Shown piece after piece: positions 43,393-52,847 of a DNA stretch of 64,000 nt. Position 1 is the first letter of the stretch; each line of letters begins with the position of its first letter. This DNA is from Clostridium sp. AWRP. GTDB lineage: Bacteria; Bacillota; Clostridia; Clostridiales; Clostridiaceae. Where the stretch lies: contig NZ_CP029758.2 in NCBI RefSeq assembly GCF_004006395.2, forward strand, positions 2,480,001 through 2,544,000, written 5' to 3'. Under the pieces are notes generated by a model, which made no database searches, was not told where the DNA came from, and saw nothing but the letters and a program-made list of their open reading frames with translations. The translations under genes and the position numbers were made by a program.

Positions 43393-46300
43393 TTATTTTG
43401 ACTGGACAGGTATATCTATAATATCTGAAAGAGGATTCATATTTTCAAGACTGTCCCATACAAATGCCTTCAATTTATATATTCCTTTTTCTGGAAGTTT
43501 CATAATACCTGTTAAAATAGATGAATCTCCATTTTTTATCGTCTGCTTACCGCATATATAATTGATGAATTTACCACTCTCATTATATAGTGCTACTAAT
43601 AGTGATGCATCCTTGTCTTTACCAGAATTATTCTCTGCCTTTACAGATACTTTCGCATCATTGCCTAATTTAAATGAAATATCCTTTGTCAAATTAGTTA
43701 TCTTTATTGGTTTTGGCGTATTATTTTCCGTAACAGTAACTGTACACTGTGCCTTTGCATCCTTGTTGTCTTCAGACACTGCTGTTATTGTTGCTGTTCC
43801 TGCCTTTACTGCTGTTACCTTTCCGTTTTCATCTACTGCTGCTATAGTTTTATCACTGCTTGACCAATCTACTTTTTTATTTGCTGCATTATTCGGCGTT
43901 ACAGCTACTGTAAGCTGCAGTGTATCTCCTTCTGTAAGACTTGTACTTGTCTTGTCAAGACTTATACCTGTTACGCTTACTGGCTGCGGCGGTATATCCT
44001 TAGTTACTGTTACAGCACAAACTCCTCCATAACTATCATCATCTGTTTTTGCATAAATATATGCCGTTCCTGGATTAACTCCTGTTATTACACCTTCACT
44101 TGAAACTTTAGCCACATTTGCATCAGTACTTCCCCATACAACCCCTTTATCTGATGGAATTTCATTTGCAATTTTTTGAACTCCACCTGTTTTTATTGAT
44201 ATCTGACCGGGTGATAGTTTAGCATTTTTACCACAAATTATCATGGTAGAATCAGGATATTTTGTGTCTTTAGTATTGTCCTTAGTAAAACTTGTATCTG
44301 TTAAGTCTAATACAGAAAGATTGGTACAACCCGAAAAACATCCATTTCCCAATTGTGTTACACTACCTGGTATTTTCATATATTCCAGTGACGTGCAGCC
44401 ACTGAAAGCTAAGTTGCCTACACTTTTAACCGTATTTGAAATTTCTACAGAAGCTAAAAGTTTACTATTTGAAAAACATGAAAAAGGAATACTTGGTATT
44501 CCTTCAGGTAATTTAATAGAAGTCAGTTTACTAGAAGCAAATGCAAACATTTTATTTTTTATGTCTTTCATACCTGTACATCCACTAAAGTCCAAACCCT
44601 TTGGTATTGTCCAGTCAAATTTAAGTTTTTTAAAACTAAGGTTTGTTAAATCTTTGTTATCCGACAGGTTTATAGCTGATACTCCTTTAAGATATTTCAT
44701 TACATCCATATCACTATCGGTAATATCTAAATTTGAAAGGTCAATAGTTCCTTTTATAGATGCTAGATCATCCGGTGTGAAATATCCCTCATAGTCACTG
44801 TCTTTTCCTGCTGCTAGGGCAAGTTTGTTTTTCAACTTTACATTATTAATAACAATAGCTCCCTGACCATCAACAACTGTTACAGCACAAGATGCCGTTT
44901 TATTTCCATCTTCAGTATTTGCAGTTATAGTTGCGGTTCCTACTTTTATTGCCGTTACTTTTCCACTTTTATCTACCGCTGCTACTGTAGGATCACTACT
45001 TGACCAATCCACCTTTGGGTTAGTTGCATCGTTTGGTGTTATGGTTGGCATAAGCTGCAATGCAGCTTTTGGTATCAACTTAACACTTGTTTTGTCGAGA
45101 ATTATTCCCGTCACACTTACATTTTCTTTTATTGTTATTGTGCACTGTGCTTTTGCATCCCTGTTGTCTTCAGATACGGCTGTTATTACGGCTGTTCCTT
45201 TTTTTAATGCTGTTACCTTTCCATTTTCATCCACTGATGCCACTGTAGGATCACTGCTTGACCAATCTATTTTTGTATTAGTTGCATATTTAGGCGTTAT
45301 AGCCACTGTAAGCTGCAGTGTATCTCCTTTCATTAGATATGCACTCGTTTTATCAAGACCTATTCCTGTTACTTTTACTGGCTGTGATTGTGACAGCTTT
45401 TTCTCTGCGTCAGTCAATTTATCCATCGTTTCCTGCTTTATTGAAGCTTTTTTAACATCACTTAATTTATCATATGCATCTCTTGCGGCATCAACCTTTT
45501 CCTTATCAGCTGAAGTAATTTTATATACATCCGGCAGTGCTGCTATTGCATTGTTTACAGGGACTGTAGAATCTTTGACATCTGTACAATCAAAAATTGA
45601 GACTCTGCCTTCAGCTGCACGTACAAGCGAATCCAATCCCCTACATATTTGTGCAGATTCATAAGATGAATTATCAAAATCAGTAGTACCATTTTTCACA
45701 TCAAACTTCTCAAGTACACCATCCAAAATAGTCTTGCCGTCTTTTATATACATCTTGTCAAAAATATTGGCATGTGCCATTCCAAGTGTCATATACACCT
45801 GGGCATTGGTCCAGGCATTATTTAAATCAATTTTGCCATCAAGATCTACACTGCCGCCCCAGAAAGATCCCTTATAAGTCTGGGCATTTGAAAACTGTGC
45901 AAATACATGATCCATAGCCTGCTTTACGTCATAGTACTTGTCTCCTGGTTTTGCATCTGGATTATAATAAGCTGCAATTGGTTGTAATTTCATAGTCCAC
46001 ATATCAGGAGTAGTATTTCCTATTACTGCTGACCCATCAGCACCTTTTGACCCAAGTGCACCCTTGGCCCATTCATGTATATATCCATCTAAATCATCTT
46101 TAGTAATGTGCTTTCCATCATTAGGAATAAGATCAATATAATTACGAGAAGTTAATGCATAAATTGCATACTGCGGCGTAAAATATTGATTTGATGCTTT
46201 CACATACTCCTTATTTGAAATTATGTCTATTAAATCATAAGCTTTTATATCTCTTGGATCATAGCCTATAGCAGTAATTGCCAGAACTAACTTCTCCCAT

Positions 46301-47961
46301 TCCGTCATCTTTACATCCCGAGCAGTTACCCCTGCATCTTTCATTTTCTGCAAGCCTGTCTGTATACTCTTAAACCAGTCATCATAATATCCTGCTCTTA
46401 TTCCCGTATAGCCAGAACGTGCCGATGAAAATATTCCCCAGTCCTCATCTGAAAAAGTAACAGTTCCTTCTTTTCCTGGAGCTGCAGATTTGTCTCCACC
46501 CCAGCTAAATTTAGGTACATCTCCTGTAATACCTAGTTTGGTGCCTAATTTGGTATAAAGAATATCTTCTGCCTTTTTTGCATCTTCAATCTGCTGCTTT
46601 TGTTCATCTTGTGTAGGTCCTGCTGCACCATTATCAAGGAGTTTAGCAGTTGACGACAGAACTTTACCAAGTACAAACTGATAATCCTCATTTGAATTAT
46701 AATTTATCTTAACCTTACTGGTATCAATATCTATAGGCACGTCTCCAATAGTTGGTGCATTTAAAAATACATCTCCACTATAGGTTGCGCTAACATTATA
46801 TTTGCTTATTAGCTCTTTATCTTCATCAGATCTTGGAACTATTTTAAAAGTTGCCGTTGTCTTAAGACTATCATCTGTATTATAAATAATTGGGGAAGTA
46901 GGAACAATATAAGTTTTATCATCAGCCGTTACCTGCACATCTACAGTCACTTTTGCTGCTGTTTTTTGTGTGTTTTCTGAATTTAAATATGGATATCCAT
47001 TATTTGAAGAATCTATTTTCCAGGTTTTATCAAAATCAAAGTCTAGAGCTGTATATGTATCTTTATTTTTCATTTCTGCAGTTGTATAACCTTTGGGGTT
47101 ACCATTATCAGAAGAAGATGGGGTATAACCTAATACATCTTTATCATATGCACAATTTTCTGCACTTGTGGTAACTCCAGTTTTACTATCATAATAGGTT
47201 GAACATAGGATTGGTTGGCATTTATCGCTATGTTCACCAGTATAATTTCCTGTAAATTTACCATAAAAATAGCAGTGATCTAATTGTTCACCACCCATTG
47301 AACAAATTCCTGCATATCTCACCATTTCCTCTGATGATTGATTATCAATAATTACATTACTGTAACAATCTTTTAAGTACCCAGCTGCAATACTACTTGT
47401 TTGTCCAATTGTATCCCTAGCAACTATTCCTGCTTCAAAAAAAACTTTAACCTTATTTGTAATTGTTCCTGTTGAAAAACAGCGAATAATTGTTCCACTT
47501 GCTTCATTAGCAATTAGTCCATAATTTTCAATTTTATCACCTTCAATAACTACGTTAGCATCAATCCTAGCATTCTCCACAATACCATCTTTATTAATAA
47601 TATTGAATAAACCAGATTTGGGATCATTATAGTTACTTATAGTATGAAATTTTCCATTAAAAGTACCATTAAACGTATTTTGTGTTGTAAAAGATTTCAA
47701 AGGTAATTCAGATTTACCTACATCAATATCCTGAGTTAACAGAACATTTTTACCCGAATAGTCTATTCCCTTATCAATATCCCCCCTGAGTTTGTTTAAG
47801 TCTTTTACTGAACTTACCGTATAATTTCCATCTTTATCTTGAGTTAAAGAGGGCGTTGATGTTGTTGGTACGGTATCTGCCATAACCGTGTATGGTGCAA
47901 ATGTCATTAATGTAAATATAAGCATCATAACAAAACTTGCCTTTTTCCATATCTTTTTCAT
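43393..47961 (-). CDS. Giant secreted surface protein: beta-helix, alpha/alpha-toroid, Ig-like, BspA LRR
   Basis: A 1522-residue protein with a signal peptide (1-29), a beta-helix-like region (about 40-335), an all-beta spacer and an alpha/alpha-toroid (about 460-785; SARSGYTGIRAGYYDDW, NNAWTNAQVYMTLGMA). A helical linker, two Big_2 repeats (about 860-1035), a BspA-like LRR (about 1040-1230), two more Ig-like repeats and the shared C-terminal beta domain (about 1410-1522) follow. It looks like the 34754-37675 and 33267-34658 proteins joined in one chain. It belongs to the riboswitch 8 transcript. The gene between, where paralogous loci have DUF4430, is an AP2-domain gene. The start follows AAAGGAGAATGAA. 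Confidence 0.85.
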   Translation of the reverse strand: MKKIWKKASFVMMLIFTLMTFAPYTVMADTVPTTSTPSLTQDKDGNYTVSSVKDLNKLRGDIDKGIDYSGKNVLLTQDIDVGKSELPLKSFTTQNTFNGTFNGKFHTISNYNDPKSGLFNIINKDGIVENARIDANVVIEGDKIENYGLIANEASGTIIRCFSTGTITNKVKVFFEAGIVARDTIGQTSSIAAGYLKDCYSNVIIDNQSSEEMVRYAGICSMGGEQLDHCYFYGKFTGNYTGEHSDKCQPILCSTYYDSKTGVTTSAENCAYDKDVLGYTPSSSDNGNPKGYTTAEMKNKDTYTALDFDFDKTWKIDSSNNGYPYLNSENTQKTAAKVTVDVQVTADDKTYIVPTSPIIYNTDDSLKTTATFKIVPRSDEDKELISKYNVSATYSGDVFLNAPTIGDVPIDIDTSKVKINYNSNEDYQFVLGKVLSSTAKLLDNGAAGPTQDEQKQQIEDAKKAEDILYTKLGTKLGITGDVPKFSWGGDKSAAPGKEGTVTFSDEDWGIFSSARSGYTGIRAGYYDDWFKSIQTGLQKMKDAGVTARDVKMTEWEKLVLAITAIGYDPRDIKAYDLIDIISNKEYVKASNQYFTPQYAIYALTSRNYIDLIPNDGKHITKDDLDGYIHEWAKGALGSKGADGSAVIGNTTPDMWTMKLQPIAAYYNPDAKPGDKYYDVKQAMDHVFAQFSNAQTYKGSFWGGSVDLDGKIDLNNAWTNAQVYMTLGMAHANIFDKMYIKDGKTILDGVLEKFDVKNGTTDFDNSSYESAQICRGLDSLVRAAEGRVSIFDCTDVKDSTVPVNNAIAALPDVYKITSADKEKVDAARDAYDKLSDVKKASIKQETMDKLTDAEKKLSQSQPVKVTGIGLDKTSAYLMKGDTLQLTVAITPKYATNTKIDWSSSDPTVASVDENGKVTALKKGTAVITAVSEDNRDAKAQCTITIKENVSVTGIILDKTSVKLIPKAALQLMPTITPNDATNPKVDWSSSDPTVAAVDKSGKVTAIKVGTATITANTEDGNKTASCAVTVVDGQGAIVINNVKLKNKLALAAGKDSDYEGYFTPDDLASIKGTIDLSNLDITDSDMDVMKYLKGVSAINLSDNKDLTNLSFKKLKFDWTIPKGLDFSGCTGMKDIKNKMFAFASSKLTSIKLPEGIPSIPFSCFSNSKLLASVEISNTVKSVGNLAFSGCTSLEYMKIPGSVTQLGNGCFSGCTNLSVLDLTDTSFTKDNTKDTKYPDSTMIICGKNAKLSPGQISIKTGGVQKIANEIPSDKGVVWGSTDANVAKVSSEGVITGVNPGTAYIYAKTDDDSYGGVCAVTVTKDIPPQPVSVTGISLDKTSTSLTEGDTLQLTVAVTPNNAANKKVDWSSSDKTIAAVDENGKVTAVKAGTATITAVSEDNKDAKAQCTVTVTENNTPKPIKITNLTKDISFKLGNDAKVSVKAENNSGKDKDASLLVALYNESGKFINYICGKQTIKNGDSSILTGIMKLPEKGIYKLKAFVWDSLENMNPLSDIIDIPVQSK

Positions 47962-48050
47962 TTCATTCTCCTTTCTAAATTCTAAGATTATGTAATATAA
48001 ACTAATCTTAATATTATTAATTTTTAAGTTCTTGCTTGTATACCATCTCC

Positions 48051-48539
48051 TTAAAAAGATACGCTTAAAATTTTCGAAGACTTTTTGTATTCCTCAATTA
48101 TAGGCTTAAAATATTTTTCCTCACCTTTTTTTCTACATTCTATTGCGTCTTCCAATTTATCAAAATATCCTAAATGTTTTTCTTTTCCTGCAAGAGTTAA
48201 ACGTACTCTCCATTTACTTCTTTTTTTATCCCAATTAATACCTTTGTAACCACTAGAATTACTAGAAGAAATTTTACGTGTTAATTGGCCTATTTTTGTT
48301 CCTTTAAACCTATCTACATTAGTTGCTTTAACCTGAATAATTTTAGTATGTTCTATCATCAAACATCCACAACTTCTAGTTCCGCCATCTATTAAATGTC
48401 TTTCTCTAACTTTTACTTTGTTTCCACAGTCACATAAGCAGTTCCAAATAACACCCCTATCTTTATATTTTTTATTTGCAACAGACATAACTGTTAAACG
48501 TCCAAATTTCTTTCCTGTTAAATCTTTAAATCTGTTCAT
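48051..48539 (-). CDS. AP2-domain DNA-binding protein, mobile-element/phage type
   Basis: A 162-residue protein. The N-terminal half has a Zn-ribbon-like set, CLCDCGN and SCGCL (about residues 35-60), after LTGKKFGRLTVMS. The C-terminal half is an AP2-like integrase DNA-binding domain (SGYKGINWDKKRSKWRVRL, LGYFDKLEDAI). This architecture is common in phage and homing-endonuclease-associated genes. It has no catalytic HNH motif that I can see. It lies between riboswitch 8 and the giant toroid gene, next to a group II intron 5' fragment, so it is probably an insertion. The start follows GAGGTGAGAAA. Confidence 0.75.
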   Translation of the reverse strand: MNRFKDLTGKKFGRLTVMSVANKKYKDRGVIWNCLCDCGNKVKVRERHLIDGGTRSCGCLMIEHTKIIQVKATNVDRFKGTKIGQLTRKISSSNSSGYKGINWDKKRSKWRVRLTLAGKEKHLGYFDKLEDAIECRKKGEEKYFKPIIEEYKKSSKILSVSF

Positions 48540-48554
48540 TTTCTCACCTCTTTT

Positions 48555-48676
48555 GATTTATGTATTTTGCCGCCCACTTCCTCCAGATTCCACGTCACCA
48601 TGGACCCCCTTGTCTTAAACTATGCATTCCACGCTAGGGACTTTCACCCTTAAGATTGCGTCCATGCTAGGCGTAC
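48555..48676 (-). mobile_element. Group II intron 5' fragment (truncated domain I)
   Basis: Read on minus from 48676, the segment starts GTACGCCTAGCATGGACG. It continues with AAGGGTGAAAGTCCCTAGCG and ends near GGAGGAAGTGGGCGGCAA. This is the typical start of a bacterial group II intron domain I (consensus GTGYG at the splice site). Only about 110-120 nt remain. No reverse-transcriptase ORF or domain V/VI is seen in the window, so it is a dead fragment. Confidence 0.65.
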
Positions 48677-48683
48677 CATAATA

Positions 48684-48707
48684 AAAGAGACCTTCCTTCG
48701 AAAGTCC
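48684..48707 (-). terminator. Second terminator-like hairpin of riboswitch 8
   Basis: The minus strand has GGGACTT...AAGGTCTC, imperfect compared with its paralogues, followed by TTTTAT. The stem seems weakened by mutation. Confidence 0.5.
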
Positions 48708-48742
48708 CTTTTATTACATAAATATTCTATATGACTAATAAA

Positions 48743-48767
48743 CTAAAAAAGAACCACTAGAGTTCTC
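48743..48767 (-). terminator. First terminator of riboswitch 8
   Basis: The minus strand has AGAAC.CT/GGTTCT followed by TTTTTAG. Confidence 0.75.
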
Positions 48768-48849
48768 TCATGTCAATATAACCGTTTACTTTTAATCATA
48801 AACAAGCTTAAATATAGTAACATCTTCCCCTCCGAAAGAATTAACATAA

Positions 48850-49010
48850 TATCAGGCAGGCTTCCTGGCTCAGATTCATCTTACTCCCCTGTCTTCCCAG
48901 ATATAAAAATCCAGTGACATAATTAGGGTTTCATTCTCCATACAGTAACGGTGGGCTGCAGTGCTTTTTACACTTTTCCTTTTAACTATCCCATTTGACA
49001 GCACCTAATG
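48850..49010 (-). ncRNA. Cobalamin riboswitch 8 (AP2 gene and 1522-residue protein)
   Basis: The B12 box (GCCAGGAAGCCTGCCT) lies near 48853-48869. The core has AAAGGAAAAGTG, GCAGCCCACCGTTACTG and CACTGGATTTTTATAT. Confidence 0.94.
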
Positions 49011-49042
49011 CTAAATATTAAATTTTTATTATCTTTATGTTA

Positions 49043-49071
49043 AGATTAGTACATAATTTTTTAAAAGTCAA
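49043..49071 (-). promoter_or_regulatory. Sigma-A promoter before riboswitch 8
   Basis: TTGACT, 17 nt, TAATCT on the minus strand. Confidence 0.65.
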
Positions 49072-49172
49072 CATAATCTTCTATAAGAAATTCTATTTTG
49101 CTCATATAATTTTTTATTAACAAAAATATCTATATGCTTATTTAAGCTGTAAAGATAACTACATATTTATTT

Positions 49173-49652
49173 TTAAATTATATTAACTCGTTTTTCCAAA
49201 TTGTCAAATTTAAATTCTTGAGGTAAAAAATCACAGAATATCTTTTTGTCATTTAAAGTATCTCCGTCATAACCGCTGTTAAAGTATGCAAGTAAAGTAT
49301 TTTCATCAATACAATGAATCCATTTCTTTAAGCTATCACTAAATTCAAAATCTTCTTCAAATATAGTATCGTCTTGATACATAATTATAATGTTATATAA
49401 ATATATATCAAGTTTTAGAACTTCATTAATATTTTGAATATTTATTCCATCTTGTTCCACAATTTCTTTTTCTTTTAATGAATAAGTATTATAATAATTT
49501 TCAAGTTCTTTATAAAATCCCACTACTTTTTTGAGATACTTATAAAAATATACATTATTAATTTCTAATTTTATTTTATTACTTTTATTTAAATAAGAAA
49601 TTAATCCTGGTTTATATTCAGAAAACTGCGTCTGGTAAAAATAACGATTCAT
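49173..49652 (-). CDS. Uncharacterised 159-residue protein under cobalamin riboswitch control
   Basis: I do not recognise this family. It is an acidic, Tyr/Asn-rich soluble protein with no signal peptide or transmembrane helix. Visible features are an N-terminal FYQTQFSEYKPG, a helical middle (VVGFYKELENYYNTY) and a C-terminal FNSGYDGDTLNDKKIFCDFL. It has one Cys. It is the only gene behind riboswitch 9, back to back with the metE riboswitch. The start follows AAGGGAGGATTTTTTT, directly after the terminator. Confidence 0.7.
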   Translation of the reverse strand: MNRYFYQTQFSEYKPGLISYLNKSNKIKLEINNVYFYKYLKKVVGFYKELENYYNTYSLKEKEIVEQDGINIQNINEVLKLDIYLYNIIIMYQDDTIFEEDFEFSDSLKKWIHCIDENTLLAYFNSGYDGDTLNDKKIFCDFLPQEFKFDNLEKRVNII

Positions 49653-49669
49653 AAAAAAATCCTCCCTTA

Positions 49670-49704
49670 AAAAAAATTCCTTTTAACAAAAGCGTTAAAA
49701 GGAA
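49670..49704 (-). terminator. Terminator of riboswitch 9
   Basis: The minus strand has TTCCTTTTAAC/GTTAAAAGGAA followed by TTTTTTTT, with the ribosome binding site of the 159-residue gene directly after it. Confidence 0.9.
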
Positions 49705-49792
49705 ATATTATAAAAATGTTTGATTAGTTATAGAAAATCTAACAAAACTATCATCATAACACTCCCCCTATCACTCGTAGAGATATTTGTGT

Positions 49793-49955
49793 AAAATATA
49801 GGTAGGTCTTCTGACTCAAGATTCACCATTTTAGTACGCCTTCCCAATATTTAAGTGGCATAATATACTAAAACTCCTCTATTACAGCTACGGGATAGTC
49901 CAGGATTTTCACCTGATTCCCTTTTAATTAATCAAATTAGATTAAACCTATATTT
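49793..49955 (-). ncRNA. Cobalamin riboswitch 9 (159-residue protein)
   Basis: P1 is AAATATAGG/CCTATATTT. The core has AAAAGGGAATCAGGTG, AATCCTGGACTATCCCG and TAGCTGTAAT, and the B12 box is GTCAGAAGACCTACC at 49800-49816. It is a different sequence subtype from the surface-protein switches, closer to the metE one. Confidence 0.9.
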
Positions 49956-49976
49956 GTCTTTATAGAACTTAATTAT

Positions 49977-50005
49977 AATTTATACCTATTACAGTTTAAT
50001 GTCAA
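49977..50005 (-). promoter_or_regulatory. Sigma-A promoter before riboswitch 9
   Basis: TTGACA, 17 nt, TAAATT on the minus strand. It lies 15 nt from the -35 of the divergent metE promoter. Confidence 0.6.
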
Positions 50006-50020
50006 TAATATAATTGATCA

Positions 50021-50050
50021 TTGACATTTATCGCCATATAATACTATAAT
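50021..50050 (+). promoter_or_regulatory. Sigma-A promoter of metE
   Basis: TTGACA, 18 nt, TATAAT on the plus strand. Confidence 0.75.
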
Positions 50051-50116
50051 TATTATTTAATAATATAATAATTCTTAAACAAGCTTGAAAGATCAATTGT
50101 ATCTAATAGCTTTTTG

Positions 50117-50279
50117 AAATATAAGGTGCTTCTTTAAAAGGAAGTTAAAAGGGAATCAAGTTGGAATCTTGATCAGCACCCACTACTGTATTTCAGACGA
50201 AAATCTCAATAGCCACTACATTAAGCGGGAAGGGAGATCTGTAGGATGAAGATAAGTCAGGAAACCTGCCTTATATTTA
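50117..50279 (+). ncRNA. Cobalamin riboswitch 10 (metE)
   Basis: P1 is AAATATAAGG/CCTTATATTT. The aptamer has AAAAGGGAATCAAGTTGG, AATCTTGATCAGCACCC, CACTACTGTA and the B12 box GTCAGGAAACCTGCC at 50257-50271. No T-run hairpin follows. Instead an AATCTT/AAGATT hairpin sits just ahead of the AAGGAGG of metE, so control is probably at translation initiation. Confidence 0.93.
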
Positions 50280-50322
50280 AAATAATCAAATCTTTGGGAG
50301 TGAAGATTAAGGAGGAATAAAA

Positions 50323-52695
50323 ATGATAAAATCAACAATTGTAGGTTACCCAAGACTTGGAGTGCACAGAGAACTAAAGTTTGCAGTAGAATCTTACTTA
50401 AAAAAAAAGATAGATTCAAATATGCTAAAGTTCACTGCAAAACAACTAAGGAAAGAATACTGGACAACCCAAAAAGAAGTGGGAATAGATATTATTCCAT
50501 CTAATGACTTTTCATATTACGATAATATGTTAGATATGGCATTTCTGTTAAATATCATACCAAAACGTTATAAAGAGCTCAAACTTTCTAAATTAGACAC
50601 ATATTTTGCAATGGCAAGAGGTTATCAAAATGATAACCTGGATGTAAAAGCTTTGCCTATGAAAAAATGGTTTAATACTAATTATCATTATATAGTACCT
50701 GAAATAGATAATTATACTTATTTTTGCCTAAATGATACTAAACCTTTTGATTTATATAAGGAAGCTAAAGATGAGGAAATTGATACAAAGCCAGTTATAA
50801 TAGGAATTTTTACATTTCTCAAGCTTTCATATTTAAAAACAAACAGAACATTTAAAGAATGCCTGGATGAGCTTACAAATGTATACACAGCTATATTAGA
50901 TAAGTTCGAAAGACAGGATATAAGTTATATTGAAATTGATGAGCCTATTTTAGTAACAGATTTAACACAAGAAGATATATTTTTATTTAGAACTGCTTAT
51001 GACAAAATTATAAATAGAAAATATAAATTTCAAATATTACTTCAAACTTATTTTGGCGATGTAAGAGATATTTATAAATACTTTAGTGATATGAAATTTA
51101 ATGCAATAGGATTAGATTTAGTTGAAGGTGAGAAAAATATAGACCTAATTAAAAAATATGGATTTCCCAAAAATAAACTATTAATAGCTGGAATTATTAA
51201 CGGAAAGAATGTATGGAAAAATGATTATAATAATAGCATCAAAATTATTGAAGAACTAAGTAAACATATTGATAAAGATAGAATTTATATAAGCACCTCT
51301 TGTTCTCTTCTTCATGTACCTTATACAGTTAAAGAAGAAAAATTAAATACAAGAAAACCAAAGTTAAAAAAATTTACGTGTTTCACTCAATACATAGAAA
51401 ATTTTTCATTTGCAGAGGAAAAATTAAGTGAACTTACAGATTTGCAAGAACTACTTCAGTGTAATGAATATAAAATTAGCATCAAATACTTAAAAAATCA
51501 AGAAATTTTGAAAAAAAAGAGAAACCATCAATTATGCTATGACTTAGAAGTTAGAAAAAAAGTGAAAAATTTAAAAAAAGAAGATTTCATAAGGAAAGAT
51601 CCTTTTGAAAAACGTAGAAAAATTCAAAAAGAATATTTAAAACTTCCCATTCTTCCAACAACAACAATAGGCTCATTTCCTCAGACTGACGAAATAAAAA
51701 AACTCAGGAAAAATTATGAAGACGGTAACATTTCAAAGCATCAATATAAAACCAGCATTAAAGAAAAAATTAAAGATACAATTCATTTTCAAGAGGAGGC
51801 AGGTTTAGATGTATTAGTACATGGTGAATATGAAAGAAATGATATGGTTGAATATTTTGGAAAACATCTTAAAGGTTTTTTATTTACTCAAAATGGTTGG
51901 GTACAATCTTATGGCACTAGAACTGTAAAACCTCCTATAATTTTTGGAGATGTAAAACGTACTGAATCAATAACAACAAATTGGATTAAATTTGCTCAAA
52001 AACAAACCAATAAACCAGTTAAAGGTACGCTTACTGGACCTATAACAATTTTAAATTGCTCCTTTCCAAGAGAAGATTTAGAATTAAAACAAATAGCTTA
52101 TCAAATAGGACTTGCTATTAGAGATGAAGTATTAGATTTAGAACAAGAAGGAATAAAAATAATTCAAATTGATGAAGCTGCACTGAAAGAAAAACTGCCA
52201 TTAAGAAAAATTGATTGGCATAAAAAATATTTAGATTGGGCAATTCCTGCTTTTAAGCTAACACATTCTAAGATAAAATCAAAAACTTCTATTCATACAC
52301 ACATGTGTTATAGTGAATTTGAAGATATATTTAAAGTACTAGAATCTATGGATTCAGATGTTATTTCTATAGAAACCGCCAAATCTAATTTTTCATTACT
52401 AAATTTATTAAAGAAAAGTAATTTTAAATTTGAAATAGGTCCTGGAATATATGATGTGCATTCCCCTAAACTACCAGACATAAAAGAGATAGAAACTCTC
52501 ATAAAAGTAATACTTAGTACATTAGATATTAATAAACTTTGGATTAATCCAGATTGCAACCTGAAGACAAGCGGAATTACAGAAACAAACGCTAGTTTAA
52601 TTAATATGGTTAATGCTGTTAAAAATATAAGAATTGAACTTGAAGCTGTAAAAAAAAGTGATACTATGGGAATTCTATTTTACTCATTAAAATGA
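50323..52695 (+). CDS. metE: Cobalamin-independent methionine synthase
   Basis: A 790-residue MetE with both halves. The N-terminal half starts STIVGYPRLGVHRELKFAVE, and the catalytic half starts LPTTTIGSFPQTDEIKKLR (about residue 443). The Zn ligands are all visible: His and Cys in THMCYSEF, Glu in SIETAKSNF and Cys in NPDCNLKT. It transfers the methyl group from methyl-tetrahydrofolate to homocysteine without B12. Repression by a cobalamin riboswitch is the classical arrangement, making it a B12-starvation enzyme. The start follows AAGGAGGAATAAAA. Confidence 0.97.
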   Translation: MIKSTIVGYPRLGVHRELKFAVESYLKKKIDSNMLKFTAKQLRKEYWTTQKEVGIDIIPSNDFSYYDNMLDMAFLLNIIPKRYKELKLSKLDTYFAMARGYQNDNLDVKALPMKKWFNTNYHYIVPEIDNYTYFCLNDTKPFDLYKEAKDEEIDTKPVIIGIFTFLKLSYLKTNRTFKECLDELTNVYTAILDKFERQDISYIEIDEPILVTDLTQEDIFLFRTAYDKIINRKYKFQILLQTYFGDVRDIYKYFSDMKFNAIGLDLVEGEKNIDLIKKYGFPKNKLLIAGIINGKNVWKNDYNNSIKIIEELSKHIDKDRIYISTSCSLLHVPYTVKEEKLNTRKPKLKKFTCFTQYIENFSFAEEKLSELTDLQELLQCNEYKISIKYLKNQEILKKKRNHQLCYDLEVRKKVKNLKKEDFIRKDPFEKRRKIQKEYLKLPILPTTTIGSFPQTDEIKKLRKNYEDGNISKHQYKTSIKEKIKDTIHFQEEAGLDVLVHGEYERNDMVEYFGKHLKGFLFTQNGWVQSYGTRTVKPPIIFGDVKRTESITTNWIKFAQKQTNKPVKGTLTGPITILNCSFPREDLELKQIAYQIGLAIRDEVLDLEQEGIKIIQIDEAALKEKLPLRKIDWHKKYLDWAIPAFKLTHSKIKSKTSIHTHMCYSEFEDIFKVLESMDSDVISIETAKSNFSLLNLLKKSNFKFEIGPGIYDVHSPKLPDIKEIETLIKVILSTLDINKLWINPDCNLKTSGITETNASLINMVNAVKNIRIELEAVKKSDTMGILFYSLK

Positions 52696-52807
52696 GAGTG
52701 TTAGATTTTTTCTGTAAATTAGCTTTCTATGATATTTTAGAAAGACAGCTATGTAAAAAATTATTTCTGTCTTAATTTCAAATATATAATTTAAAAATGA
52801 GTATGTC

Positions 52808-52838
52808 AATAACGCCTAAGAAAAAAGGCGTTATTTTT
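52808..52838. terminator. Hairpin at the 3' end of the transposase gene
   Basis: AACGCC/GGCGTT is followed by ATTTTTAT on plus; on minus the stem is preceded by A-rich sequence. It may insulate the IS element in both directions. Confidence 0.6.
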
Positions 52839-52847
52839 ATAAAAATT

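Noticed and set aside
44243..45664. Plus-strand open frames of 183 and 207 codons
   Set aside because: They are shadows of the 1522-residue surface-protein gene, rich in Ser/Val/Leu from antisense of repeated Ig and LRR codons.
43393..47961. Adhesin/invasin (virulence) call for the Ig-like and LRR proteins
   Set aside because: Big_2 and BspA-like LRR domains are generic surface modules. All of these genes are in cobalamin-controlled transcripts, so a corrinoid-related role is favoured.
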